From positions 1 to 6,584 of the forward strand of contig CAIWET010000388.1 in NCBI GenBank assembly GCA_903911805.1: a DNA stretch of 6,584 nucleotides, read 5' to 3'. Positions 1 through 6,581 of the stretch are shown in pieces. Under the pieces are notes generated by a model. That model did not search any database. It saw nothing but the letters and a program-made list of their open reading frames with translations, and was not told the DNA's origin. Origin of the DNA: an uncultured Ignavibacteria bacterium. Lineage in GTDB: Bacteria > Bacteroidota > Ignavibacteria > Kapaibacteriales > UBA2268. The position numbers and the translations under genes are program-made. Within the stretch, counting starts at the first letter, position 1. Each line of letters begins with the position of its first letter.

Positions 1-20
1 AAATAGTACATATTTAAATT

Positions 21-27
21 AAGGAGA
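21..27 (+). promoter_or_regulatory. Shine-Dalgarno site of trxA
   Basis: AAGGAGA lies with its GGAG core 7 nt before the ATG at 34. It is the best ribosome binding site in the window and fixes the trxA start. The 20 bases before it are AT-rich and show no promoter I can support, so the transcription start is probably upstream of the window. Confidence 0.8.
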
Positions 28-33
28 TAAAAA

Positions 34-357
34 ATGGCAAGTCCATTGCACGTAACAGACGACAACTTTCAAGCTGAAGTATTAAATTCAACCGTTCCTG
101 CGTTAGTAGATTTTTGGGCAACTTGGTGTGGACCTTGTAGAATGATTGCACCTTCAATTGAAGAATTGGCAAAGGAATACGAAGGAACTGCAAAAATTTG
201 CAAATTAGATGTTGACAATAATCAAAATACAGCAATGCAGTTTGGAATTCGTTCAATTCCAACAATTTTAATCTTCAAAGGCGGCAGTTTAGTTGATACA
301 ATTATCGGCGCTGTACCTAAAAAACAAATTGAAGAAAAATTAAAACAATATTTATAA
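34..357 (+). CDS. trxA: Thioredoxin
   Basis: This is a small cytosolic dithiol-disulfide oxidoreductase. It reduces protein disulfides, for example in ribonucleotide reductase and peroxiredoxins, and is itself recharged by thioredoxin reductase. The protein is 107 aa, the usual length for a single-domain thioredoxin, and has no signal peptide. The active site is FWATWCGPC with redox cysteines C32 and C35. The buried D26 and the cis-proline P76 (in SIPT) are present, as is the C-terminal GAVPK segment with the conserved glycine of the last strand. An extra cysteine occurs at C56. The start is supported by a strong SD sequence. It is the first gene of a closely spaced four-gene run, 9 nt ahead of a pterin dehydratase-like gene. 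WCGPC rather than CxxC variants, together with no export signal, argues against a TlpA/ResA-type periplasmic protein. Identification is secure from motif and length. Confidence 0.97.
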   Translation: MASPLHVTDDNFQAEVLNSTVPALVDFWATWCGPCRMIAPSIEELAKEYEGTAKICKLDVDNNQNTAMQFGIRSIPTILIFKGGSLVDTIIGAVPKKQIEEKLKQYL

Positions 358-366
358 TTTTAAATT

Positions 367-660
367 ATGAGACCAGAATTATTAAGCCAAACAGAAATTG
401 AAGATAATTTAAAAGAGTATTCTAATTGGAATCTCGACAACAATAAAATTACAAGGGAATTAGTATTCCCAAATTTTGTTTCTGCCGTTGGTTTTTTAAA
501 TTCAATTGCTATTTATGCAGAAAAATTAAATCACCATCCTGATTTGCTTATCTATGGGTGGAATAAACTAAGGATAACTATTACTACATTCGACAGAGGC
601 GGCTTAACTAAGCTTGACTTTGAGCTTGCAGAAAAAATAGAATCTTTAATAATTAATTAA
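367..660 (+). CDS. Pterin-4a-carbinolamine dehydratase family protein (PCD/DCoH-like)
   Basis: The family dehydrates 4a-hydroxytetrahydrobiopterin after aromatic amino acid hydroxylation so that the cofactor can be recycled; some bacterial members have other or unknown pterin roles. The protein is 97 aa, a full-length single domain of the usual size. Visible family features are W21, the hydrophobic F-x-x-A-x-x-F helix near 37-43, EKLNHHP at 52-58 containing the catalytic pair H56-H57, W65, GGLT at 78-81 and D84 in LDFELA. One deviation stands out: the position 10 residues after W65, normally His (sometimes Trp) in TTH-D-x-GGLT, is F75 here (codon TTC, 589-591). Fold and family are clear, but full dehydratase activity is therefore less certain. 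No SD is visible before the ATG, which sits in an A/T context 9 nt after the trxA stop, suggesting co-transcription. No aromatic amino acid hydroxylase is in view. Confidence 0.9.
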   Translation: MRPELLSQTEIEDNLKEYSNWNLDNNKITRELVFPNFVSAVGFLNSIAIYAEKLNHHPDLLIYGWNKLRITITTFDRGGLTKLDFELAEKIESLIIN

Positions 661-672
661 AAAAAGAAAGAT

Positions 673-677
673 AGGAA
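673..677 (+). promoter_or_regulatory. Weak Shine-Dalgarno site of eno
   Basis: AGGAA sits 5 nt before the ATG at 683, within the short purine-rich gap after the pterin dehydratase gene. It supports this start for enolase. An independent promoter in the 22-nt gap is unlikely. Confidence 0.5.
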
Positions 678-682
678 TTAAA

Positions 683-1969
683 ATGAATCCTACAATTATT
701 GATGTTTTTGGTAGAGAGATAATTGACTCTCGTGGCAATCCTACAGTTGAAGTAGAAGTTTTATTAGAAGATGGGTCATTTGGTTTAGCAGCAGTACCAT
801 CTGGTGCTAGCACAGGCGAATACGAAGCTTGTGAATTAAGAGATGGCGACAAAGATAGATTTTTAGGCAATGGCGTTTCTAAAGCTGTTGAATTTGTTAA
901 TACCGTAATCTTTGATGCAATCGAAGGATTAGATGCTACCGAGCAAATCCAGATTGACAATATCTTATGTGAATTAGACGGAACAGCAAATAAATCAAAA
1001 TTAGGAGCAAATGCAATTTTAGGTGTTTCATTAGCAGTTGCTAAAGCAGCTGCAGAATCTTATGGAATGCCATTATATAGATATTTAGGCGGTGTTCACG
1101 CAAGAATTCTTCCTTCACCGATGATGAACATTTTAAATGGCGGCAAGCACGCAGACAATACAGTGGACATTCAGGAATTTATGATTATTCCTGCAGGAGC
1201 TCCAAGCTTTAAAGAAGCAATGAGAATGGGCGTAGAAGTTTTCCATCACCTCAAAAAAGTATTAAAATCAAAAGGATATAATACTTCAGTTGGCGACGAA
1301 GGTGGATTTGCACCATCATTAAAATCAACAGAAGAAGCTTTTGACGTAATTTTAGAAGCAATCAACAATGCTGGATATAAACCAAAAGAAGATATCGTAT
1401 TAGCTGTTGACGTTGCATCATCAGAAATGTATGAAAACGGCAAATACAAAATGTTCAAATCTACTGGTGAATTAAAAACATCAGAAGAAATGGTTCAATG
1501 GTATGTTGATTTATGCAACAAATACCCAATCGTTTCGATTGAAGACGGATTAGACCAAAATGACTGGGCTGGCTGGAAATTATTAACTGATGCTTTGGGC
1601 GATAAAATTAATTTAGTTGGAGATGATTTATTTGTAACTAATCCAAAATTCTTGACAAGAGGAATTAAAGAAAAAGTTGCAAATTCAATCCTTATTAAAG
1701 TAAATCAAATCGGAACATTAACAGAGACATTGGAAACAATTCATATGGCTCACAGAAATGGTTATAAAACCATTATTTCACATCGTTCAGGCGAGACTGA
1801 AGACACAACTATTGCAGATATTGCAGTGGCAACTAACGCCGGACAAATTAAAACAGGCGCACCATCAAGAACCGACAGAGTAGCAAAATACAACCAACTC
1901 TTAAGAATTGAAGAGATACTCGGTGGAGACGGATATTATGCAGGTAAAGCTGAATTTAAAATTGATTAA
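683..1969 (+). CDS. eno: Enolase (phosphopyruvate hydratase)
   Basis: Enolase interconverts 2-phosphoglycerate and phosphoenolpyruvate in glycolysis and gluconeogenesis, acting as a Mg-dependent cytosolic oligomer. The protein is 428 aa, full length (E. coli has 432). The N-terminal domain begins with the typical I-x-D-V-x-G-R-E-I-x-D-S-R-G-N-P block and carries the mobile SGAST loop at 40-44. Catalytic residues align at a constant offset of -3 from E. coli: E165 in DIQEF, proton donor E206 in GDEGGF, Mg ligands D243, E287 (SIEDG) and D314 (VGDD), catalytic base K339 in the signature ILIKVNQIGTLTET, H367 in SHRSGE and K390 in GQIKTG. No key residue is missing. The C-terminus ends shortly after the conserved YNQLLRIEE helix. 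It follows the pterin gene by 22 nt and precedes a phosphohexose mutase by 27 nt, so it is probably transcribed from the trxA side. Identification is secure. Confidence 0.99.
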   Translation: MNPTIIDVFGREIIDSRGNPTVEVEVLLEDGSFGLAAVPSGASTGEYEACELRDGDKDRFLGNGVSKAVEFVNTVIFDAIEGLDATEQIQIDNILCELDGTANKSKLGANAILGVSLAVAKAAAESYGMPLYRYLGGVHARILPSPMMNILNGGKHADNTVDIQEFMIIPAGAPSFKEAMRMGVEVFHHLKKVLKSKGYNTSVGDEGGFAPSLKSTEEAFDVILEAINNAGYKPKEDIVLAVDVASSEMYENGKYKMFKSTGELKTSEEMVQWYVDLCNKYPIVSIEDGLDQNDWAGWKLLTDALGDKINLVGDDLFVTNPKFLTRGIKEKVANSILIKVNQIGTLTETLETIHMAHRNGYKTIISHRSGETEDTTIADIAVATNAGQIKTGAPSRTDRVAKYNQLLRIEEILGGDGYYAGKAEFKID

Positions 1970-1996
1970 TATTGTTCAACTAATAAATGTAAAATT

Positions 1997-3397
1997 ATGA
2001 TAGTATTTGGCACTGACGGTTGGCGTGGAATTATTGCACGCGATTTTACTTTCGAAAACCTACAGATGGTGGCTTTAGCAACTGCAAAATATCTGAAAAA
2101 GATTGCAACTAACAACCCTTCCGTTGTTATTGGCTATGACACAAGATTCTTATCAAAAGAGTTTGCGCATATTACAGCCCAAATCTTAGCTTGGCAAGAT
2201 ATTATTGTGCATATCACTGATACTTTTTCGACTACTCCTCAGGTTTCTTACCACACAAAACAAAAAGGAGCTGATTTAGGAGTTGTTATTACTGCTAGCC
2301 ATAATCCGGCTATTTGGAACGGCTTTAAAATTAAAGCTAGTTTTGGTGGTCCTGCTACTCCTGATCAAATTGCTGAAGTAGAACTTGAATTGAAAAAAAT
2401 AATGCAGAAACCTCAAACTTATGCTTTCAAAGAGTTTGATGATTATGTAACTGCTAGAAAAATCAGAATCTTTAATGCTAAAGAATCTTATTTAAGATAC
2501 ATTAAGAAAAAAGTCAGTTTACCTACTATTCGTGAAGCTAATTTTAGAATTTTGTATGATCCAATGCACGGTGCTGGTATTAATACTTTAAAAACATTAT
2601 TGCCAGATATCACTGAAATTCATGAGACTTATAATCCATCATTCGGGAATTTGGACCATCCAGAACCTATCCAGGAACATCTTTTCGATATGATTGATAT
2701 TATGAAACACGGCAAATATGATATTGGTATTGCCACTGATGGTGATGCTGATAGAGTTGGAGCAGTTGATCACGAAGGTTCATTTGTTGATTCTCATAAA
2801 ATCTTTATGATTCTTCTTAAATATCTTTATGAAAAGAAGAAAAAACGTGGCGCTGTTGCTAAGACTGTTTCATTAACTTCTATGGTTAATAAATTCTGTA
2901 CTAAACACGAAATTCCACTTTATGAAACTGCAGTTGGTTTTAAATATATTGCAAAAATAATGAACGAAGAAAAAATCATTATTGGTGGCGAAGAATCCGG
3001 TGGATTAGGAACTTGCTTGCATATTCCTGAAAGAGACGGAGTTTTCAATGCTATGCTTTTATTAGAAATTATGGCTGTTGAACATAAATCATTAAAACAA
3101 CTTTGCGATGATTTAGAAGAAGAATTTGGTATTCATAGATATTACAGAAGAGACGTTGTTGTTACTGCTGCTCAGAAAAAAGCAATTCTTTCTGCTTGCC
3201 AAAAAGGTCCTAAAAAACTTGGCAGATTTGAAGTTATCAAAATCGATACTAAGGACGGATTTAAATTCTTTGTTAATGATGGATGGTTATTAATCAGAGC
3301 ATCAGGCACAGAACCTTTGATTCGTTTCTATGCTGAAGGCGATTCAATGAGCAAAGTTTCAGAATTATTAGACGAAGGTATTAAATTGAGAAAATAA
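1997..3397 (+). CDS. Phosphoglucomutase/phosphomannomutase family phosphohexose mutase
   Basis: This is an alpha-D-phosphohexomutase that interconverts the 1- and 6-phosphates of a hexose through a phosphoserine enzyme. It thereby links glycolytic sugar phosphates to nucleotide-sugar, glycogen or cell-envelope precursors. The protein is 466 aa, the normal length. All four family regions are visible: N-terminal FGTDGWRG (about 4-11); the active-site loop TASHNP with phosphorylated S101; the Mg loop DGDADR with D248, D250 and D252; the sugar-recognition loop GGEESGG (E332, S334); and the C-terminal phosphate-binding loop RASGTEP from R434. The GEESG loop is typical of PGM/PMM rather than GlmM enzymes, so glucose- or mannose-phosphate is the likelier substrate, but specificity cannot be fixed by eye. 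There is no clear SD; the ATG is in an AAAATTATG context 27 nt after eno. A strong terminator follows, making this the last gene of the run. Confidence 0.93.
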   Translation: MIVFGTDGWRGIIARDFTFENLQMVALATAKYLKKIATNNPSVVIGYDTRFLSKEFAHITAQILAWQDIIVHITDTFSTTPQVSYHTKQKGADLGVVITASHNPAIWNGFKIKASFGGPATPDQIAEVELELKKIMQKPQTYAFKEFDDYVTARKIRIFNAKESYLRYIKKKVSLPTIREANFRILYDPMHGAGINTLKTLLPDITEIHETYNPSFGNLDHPEPIQEHLFDMIDIMKHGKYDIGIATDGDADRVGAVDHEGSFVDSHKIFMILLKYLYEKKKKRGAVAKTVSLTSMVNKFCTKHEIPLYETAVGFKYIAKIMNEEKIIIGGEESGGLGTCLHIPERDGVFNAMLLLEIMAVEHKSLKQLCDDLEEEFGIHRYYRRDVVVTAAQKKAILSACQKGPKKLGRFEVIKIDTKDGFKFFVNDGWLLIRASGTEPLIRFYAEGDSMSKVSELLDEGIKLRK

Positions 3398-3417
3398 TTA
3401 CTATTTTTTCAGAATTT

Positions 3418-3454
3418 AAAAAGCAGGTTTTTTGATTAAAGGCCTGCTTTTTTT
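3418..3454 (+). terminator. Intrinsic terminator ending the trxA-to-phosphohexose mutase run
   Basis: The perfect inverted repeat AAAAAGCAGG (3418-3427) and CCTGCTTTTT (3443-3452) forms a stem. Two G-T wobbles and three further A-T pairs can extend it to 15 bp, closing on the 5-nt loop TGATT (3433-3437). It ends in a run of seven T (3448-3454). It starts 20 nt after the mutase stop codon. The A-rich left arm gives a T-run on the opposite strand too, so it could in principle act in both directions, but no gene on the minus strand faces it here. Confidence 0.9.
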
Positions 3455-3473
3455 ATGAATCAGCATTTCAAAA

Positions 3474-3491
3474 ACAACTTGTGACAACTTG
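3474..3491. repeat. Short direct repeat in intergenic region (possible regulator site)
   Basis: ACAACTTG occurs at 3474-3481 and again at 3484-3491, a 10-bp period or about one helical turn. It lies about 90 bp upstream of the candidate promoter of the M16 protease gene. The spacing is compatible with a protein bound on one face of the DNA, but the repeat is short and no regulator is known from this window. Confidence 0.3.
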
Positions 3492-3582
3492 AATTTTTAT
3501 TTGAATATTATAATTCCATAATTTCTAAAAACACTTACGATTTATTTTTATAAACTATTAAAGTATTCTCAATTTAATTTTT

Positions 3583-3590
3583 TAATTTTG
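3583..3590 (+). promoter_or_regulatory. Candidate Bacteroidota-type -7 promoter element (TAATTTTG)
   Basis: TAATTTTG matches the Bacteroidota primary sigma factor -7 consensus TAnnTTTG. It lies 48 nt before the M16 protease ATG, which would leave a leader of roughly 40 nt. A convincing TTTG-like -33 box about 20 nt upstream is not visible, and in DNA this AT-rich a chance match within the 240-bp gap is not rare. A promoter must exist somewhere between the terminator at 3454 and the gene; this is the best candidate I see. The rest of the gap shows no reading frame or RNA gene that I can support. Confidence 0.45.
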
Positions 3591-3628
3591 CATTACATAA
3601 ATATGTTAATGATTTACAATTTTCAAAT

Positions 3629-3634
3629 AGAGGA
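3629..3634 (+). promoter_or_regulatory. Shine-Dalgarno-like site of the M16 protease gene
   Basis: AGAGGA lies 3 nt before the ATG at 3638. The spacing is short but it supports this start. The next in-frame ATG (3671) would delete the basic N-region of the signal peptide, so 3638 is preferred. Confidence 0.5.
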
Positions 3635-3637
3635 TTT

Positions 3638-6445
3638 ATGATAAGTAAAAGATTGATTTTTAGAACTTTCATGGCAATTTTATTAATTGTTGCAAGTTTA
3701 AGTCTTAATTCGCAAACAAAAACTCCACTTGACCCTTCTGTAAAAAAAGGCGTTTTGTCGAATGGGATGACTTATTACATTAAGCATAATGCCAGACCAG
3801 AAAAACGTGCAGAATTGCGTTTAGCTGTTAAAGTTGGTTCAGTAGTAGAAGATGATGACCAAAAAGGTTTAGCACATTTTTGCGAACATATGGCTTTCAA
3901 TGGCACTAAAAGTTTTCCACGTCAAGACTTGGTAAATTATGTTGAGTCAATCGGAATGGGATTTGGTCCTGATTTAAATGCTTATACAAGCTATGACCAA
4001 ACAGTTTATATGCTGAAAGTTCCAACTGATAATCGCGAAACTTTGTTAAAAGGATTGAAAATAATTGAAGAATGGGGTACTTCAGTATCTTATGAAAATC
4101 CAGAAATCGATAAAGAACGTGGAGTTATTTCAGAAGAGCATCGCCTTTATAGAGGTGCCGAAAGTAGAATTGCATTAAAGCAAATGCCAATTTCTTATTA
4201 TAAATCAAAATATGCAGAAAGAGATGTAATCGGTGATACAAATATTATTGGTAAAGCTCCTTATGCGGCATTAAAAAGATTTTATTCTGACTGGTATCGC
4301 CCAGACTTAATGGCTGTTTTAGTAGTTGGTGATATTGATGTTGATGATATTGAGAAAATCATTAAAGAGAACTTTTCGAAATATACTAATCCAACAAACG
4401 AAAGAAAAAGAGAAATCTATCCTGTTCCTTTCCACGATGATGTATTAGTTTCAGTTGAAACTGACAAAGAGCTTTCTTTCCCTTCAGTAGAATTTACTAT
4501 TTTGCACGACAAGATTGATAAATCAATTACAGAGAATATGAAAAAACTTATTACACAATCTTTAGCTTATAGCATTATCTCGAATAGATTAAATGAATAC
4601 GTAAGCAAACCAAATCCACCATTCCAATATGCTTATACATATTATGCTGATTATGAAGGAGATAAAGATGCCTTTAAAGCAGTTGCAATGGCAAAAGGAG
4701 ACAACGTAAGCTTTTCATTCAAAGTTTTATTCAAAGAAGTTTTCAGAGCGCTTAAAACTGGATTTAATGAGTCGGAATTGAATAGAACAAAAGCCGAATA
4801 TTTAAGATACACAGAGCAAGCAGTTGCTGAAAAAGATAAAACAGAATCAAATAGAATAGTTGACCGTTTAGTCTCTGAATTTTTATTTAATGACCCAGTT
4901 CCAAGCCCAGAGTATAGCTTGGAAAGTTTAAAAAAAGTATTTAGTCAAATTACAGTTGATGATTTGAATAAAGCAATTAAAGAAATGGTTACAGAAAATA
5001 GCGTGAAATTACTCGTTTCTGCTCCAGAGCGTGAAGGTGCAAATCTTCCTACAAAAGAGCAAATTTTAACTATGTACAAAAAGACAAAAGATGACAATTA
5101 TGAGCTTTATGTTGATGAAGTACCAACTAAACCATTACTAGATGCAAAAATTAAACCTGGCAAAATCACAAAAACCGAAAATAATCAAGAATTGAATTAT
5201 ACTACTTTTGAGCTTTCAAATGGCGTAAAAATAATATTAAAACCAACAGATTTCAAAAATGATGAAGTACTTTTAAATGCAAGCAGTTATGGTGGAACTT
5301 CACTTGTATCAAATTTAGATGATTATTTCTCTGCTGAAAATGCTCCTTCTATTTTTGCTGAGTCAGGTATTGGGCCATATAATCAAACTCAATTTGCTAA
5401 ATATGCTGCTGGTAAAATTTTATCATTAAGAACTGGAATTAATGATTTTTCAGAGTATATTAGTGGTCAGACATCACCTAAAGATATGGAAACATTTTTT
5501 CAAATGATTTACTTAACTTTTACTGATCCAAGATTAGATTCTGATGCTTTTAAAGCTTATATTGACAACTCAATTCAAAACTTAAAAAATAGTGCAGAAA
5601 GTCCTGAAACTGCATTTTATGATACTTTGTCTAATGTAATGTCAAACTATCATCCACGCTATGGCTCTCAAACTTTAGAAAAAATCAACAAAATCGATTT
5701 TGAAAAAGTTTATAAGTTATACAAAGAAAGATTTTCAGACGCAAGCGATTTTACTTTCTATTTCGCTGGAGCATTCACATTAGAAACAATAAGTCCATTA
5801 ATCGAAAAATACATTGCTTCATTGCCTACCAAAGGAATTAAAGAAACCTGGAAAGATGATGGATTAACACGTCCAAAAGAGAAATTAGTTAAAAATATCA
5901 AAAAAGGCGTGGAATTCAAAAGCAATGTAGTTTATAATTATTATGGAGATTATAATTATAATGTAAAATCTAACATAATACTTTATGCTTTACAAGAATG
6001 CATTGATATTCGTTTAAGAGAAGTTGTTAGAGAAGAAAAAGGCGGAACATATGGTGCTTATATCAGCATTTATCCAATGAAAAGACCTAAGCCACAATAT
6101 GCCATAAATCTTGGATGGGGTTGCTCTCCAGATAGAGTAGAAGAACTTTCAAAATCGGTTGAACAAATCATTTTTGATATGCAAGCAAAATCACTAGATG
6201 GAACTTATTTGCAAAAATTCAGAGAAACCATTAAAAGAAGCCGTGAAACTAGCCAAAGACAAAATTATTGGTGGTTAAGACAATTGCAGAGTATAAATGA
6301 TAATAATAGTACAATCGAGGAATTCAAAAAATATTTAGATATTGCAAATCAAATCACTCCTTTGGATATTCAAAATGCAGCAAAGCAGTATTTGCCAGTA
6401 AATAAATTCTGTAAATTTGTTTTATATCCAGAAGATAAGAAATAA
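3638..6445 (+). CDS. Secreted PqqL-like M16 (pitrilysin/insulinase) zinc metalloprotease
   Basis: This is an exported zinc endopeptidase of family M16, expected in the periplasm or at the outer membrane, where it would degrade peptides or small unfolded proteins. At 935 aa it matches the two-half, four-domain PqqL type. Residues 1-25 form a signal peptide: a basic N-region (K4, R5, R9), a hydrophobic core at about 11-23, and likely cleavage after S25 leaving Q26. There is no lipobox Cys. The inverted zinc motif is H80-F-C-E83-H84, with E83 as catalytic base and E167 (in ERGVISEEH) as third ligand. The GPDLNAYTSYDQTVY segment after it is typical of PqqL relatives. A second M16-like domain follows (about 200-385). 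The second half begins near 520 with ELSNGVKIIL, repeats the fold and lacks HxxEH. The last domain keeps the substrate-binding R798/Y805 pair (REEKGGTY). The gene stands alone behind a terminator, so its substrate is unknown. Confidence 0.93.
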   Translation: MISKRLIFRTFMAILLIVASLSLNSQTKTPLDPSVKKGVLSNGMTYYIKHNARPEKRAELRLAVKVGSVVEDDDQKGLAHFCEHMAFNGTKSFPRQDLVNYVESIGMGFGPDLNAYTSYDQTVYMLKVPTDNRETLLKGLKIIEEWGTSVSYENPEIDKERGVISEEHRLYRGAESRIALKQMPISYYKSKYAERDVIGDTNIIGKAPYAALKRFYSDWYRPDLMAVLVVGDIDVDDIEKIIKENFSKYTNPTNERKREIYPVPFHDDVLVSVETDKELSFPSVEFTILHDKIDKSITENMKKLITQSLAYSIISNRLNEYVSKPNPPFQYAYTYYADYEGDKDAFKAVAMAKGDNVSFSFKVLFKEVFRALKTGFNESELNRTKAEYLRYTEQAVAEKDKTESNRIVDRLVSEFLFNDPVPSPEYSLESLKKVFSQITVDDLNKAIKEMVTENSVKLLVSAPEREGANLPTKEQILTMYKKTKDDNYELYVDEVPTKPLLDAKIKPGKITKTENNQELNYTTFELSNGVKIILKPTDFKNDEVLLNASSYGGTSLVSNLDDYFSAENAPSIFAESGIGPYNQTQFAKYAAGKILSLRTGINDFSEYISGQTSPKDMETFFQMIYLTFTDPRLDSDAFKAYIDNSIQNLKNSAESPETAFYDTLSNVMSNYHPRYGSQTLEKINKIDFEKVYKLYKERFSDASDFTFYFAGAFTLETISPLIEKYIASLPTKGIKETWKDDGLTRPKEKLVKNIKKGVEFKSNVVYNYYGDYNYNVKSNIILYALQECIDIRLREVVREEKGGTYGAYISIYPMKRPKPQYAINLGWGCSPDRVEELSKSVEQIIFDMQAKSLDGTYLQKFRETIKRSRETSQRQNYWWLRQLQSINDNNSTIEEFKKYLDIANQITPLDIQNAAKQYLPVNKFCKFVLYPEDKK

Positions 6446-6485
6446 GATTTTTCAAGAATAAAATATAGAAAATATCAAATAAAAA

Positions 6486-6502
6486 GAGGTTGTCTCAAAA
6501 GT
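6486..6502. repeat. Motif resembling an insertion-sequence terminal inverted repeat
   Basis: GAGGTTGTCTCAAAAGT resembles, from memory, ends of several transposable elements (GAGGnTGTCTCAAAA type). It directly abuts the left arm of the hairpin repeat that follows. No transposase and no matching opposite end lie in the window, so this may be one end of a MITE or a decayed element. The call rests on resemblance only. Confidence 0.35.
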
Positions 6503-6581
6503 GTCATTTCGAACGAAGTGAGAAATCCAGGAATTTCGTAAGTCGTTGATTTACTGGATTCTTCGCTACGCTCAGAATGAC
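6503..6581. repeat. Long imperfect inverted repeat (REP/MITE-like dispersed element)
   Basis: Arm 6503-6528 (starting GTCATTTCGAACGAAG) and arm 6556-6581 (ending CTCAGAATGAC) are both 26 nt. They are inverted copies at 19 of 26 positions, rising to 22 of 26 counting G-T wobbles. AG/CT adds two pairs inward at 6529-6530 and 6554-6555, leaving a loop of about 23 nt. Read from the outside, both arms are variants of one GTCATT...GAAATCC/GAAGAATCC unit, which I recall as a widespread dispersed intergenic repeat in many bacteria; copy number in this genome cannot be seen here. It lies 57 nt after the protease stop. No T-run follows, so it is not a standard terminator, though the RNA could fold and stabilise the 3' end of the transcript. 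Confidence 0.75.

Noticed and set aside
14..265. 83-codon open frame on the minus strand over trxA
   Set aside because: It lies antisense to a certain thioredoxin gene, has no recognisable motif, and is explained by AT-rich codon bias.
646..960. 104-codon minus-strand open frame over the 5' part of eno
   Set aside because: It is a shadow of the enolase reading frame, with low-complexity Ser/Thr/Pro-rich translation and no ribosome binding site I can support.
1246..1458. 70-codon minus-strand open frame inside eno
   Set aside because: It overlaps catalytic parts of enolase and shows no family resemblance.
3455..3637. Possible small RNA, riboswitch or small ORF in the gap before the protease gene
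   Set aside because: There is no stable conserved-looking hairpin beyond the terminator, no recognisable riboswitch core and no start-SD-ORF combination; the sequence is simply AT-rich.
4331..4360. Repetitive GAT-rich stretch (DIDVDDIEKII)
   Set aside because: It is ordinary coding sequence after the conserved VVGD strand of M16 proteins, not a tandem repeat.
5930..5965. Tyr/Asn-rich segment (YNYYGDYNYN) in the protease, with simple TTATAA-type DNA
   Set aside because: It sits in the start of the last M16 domain, where relatives also have variable aromatic strands. The frame is intact and there is no repeat expansion.
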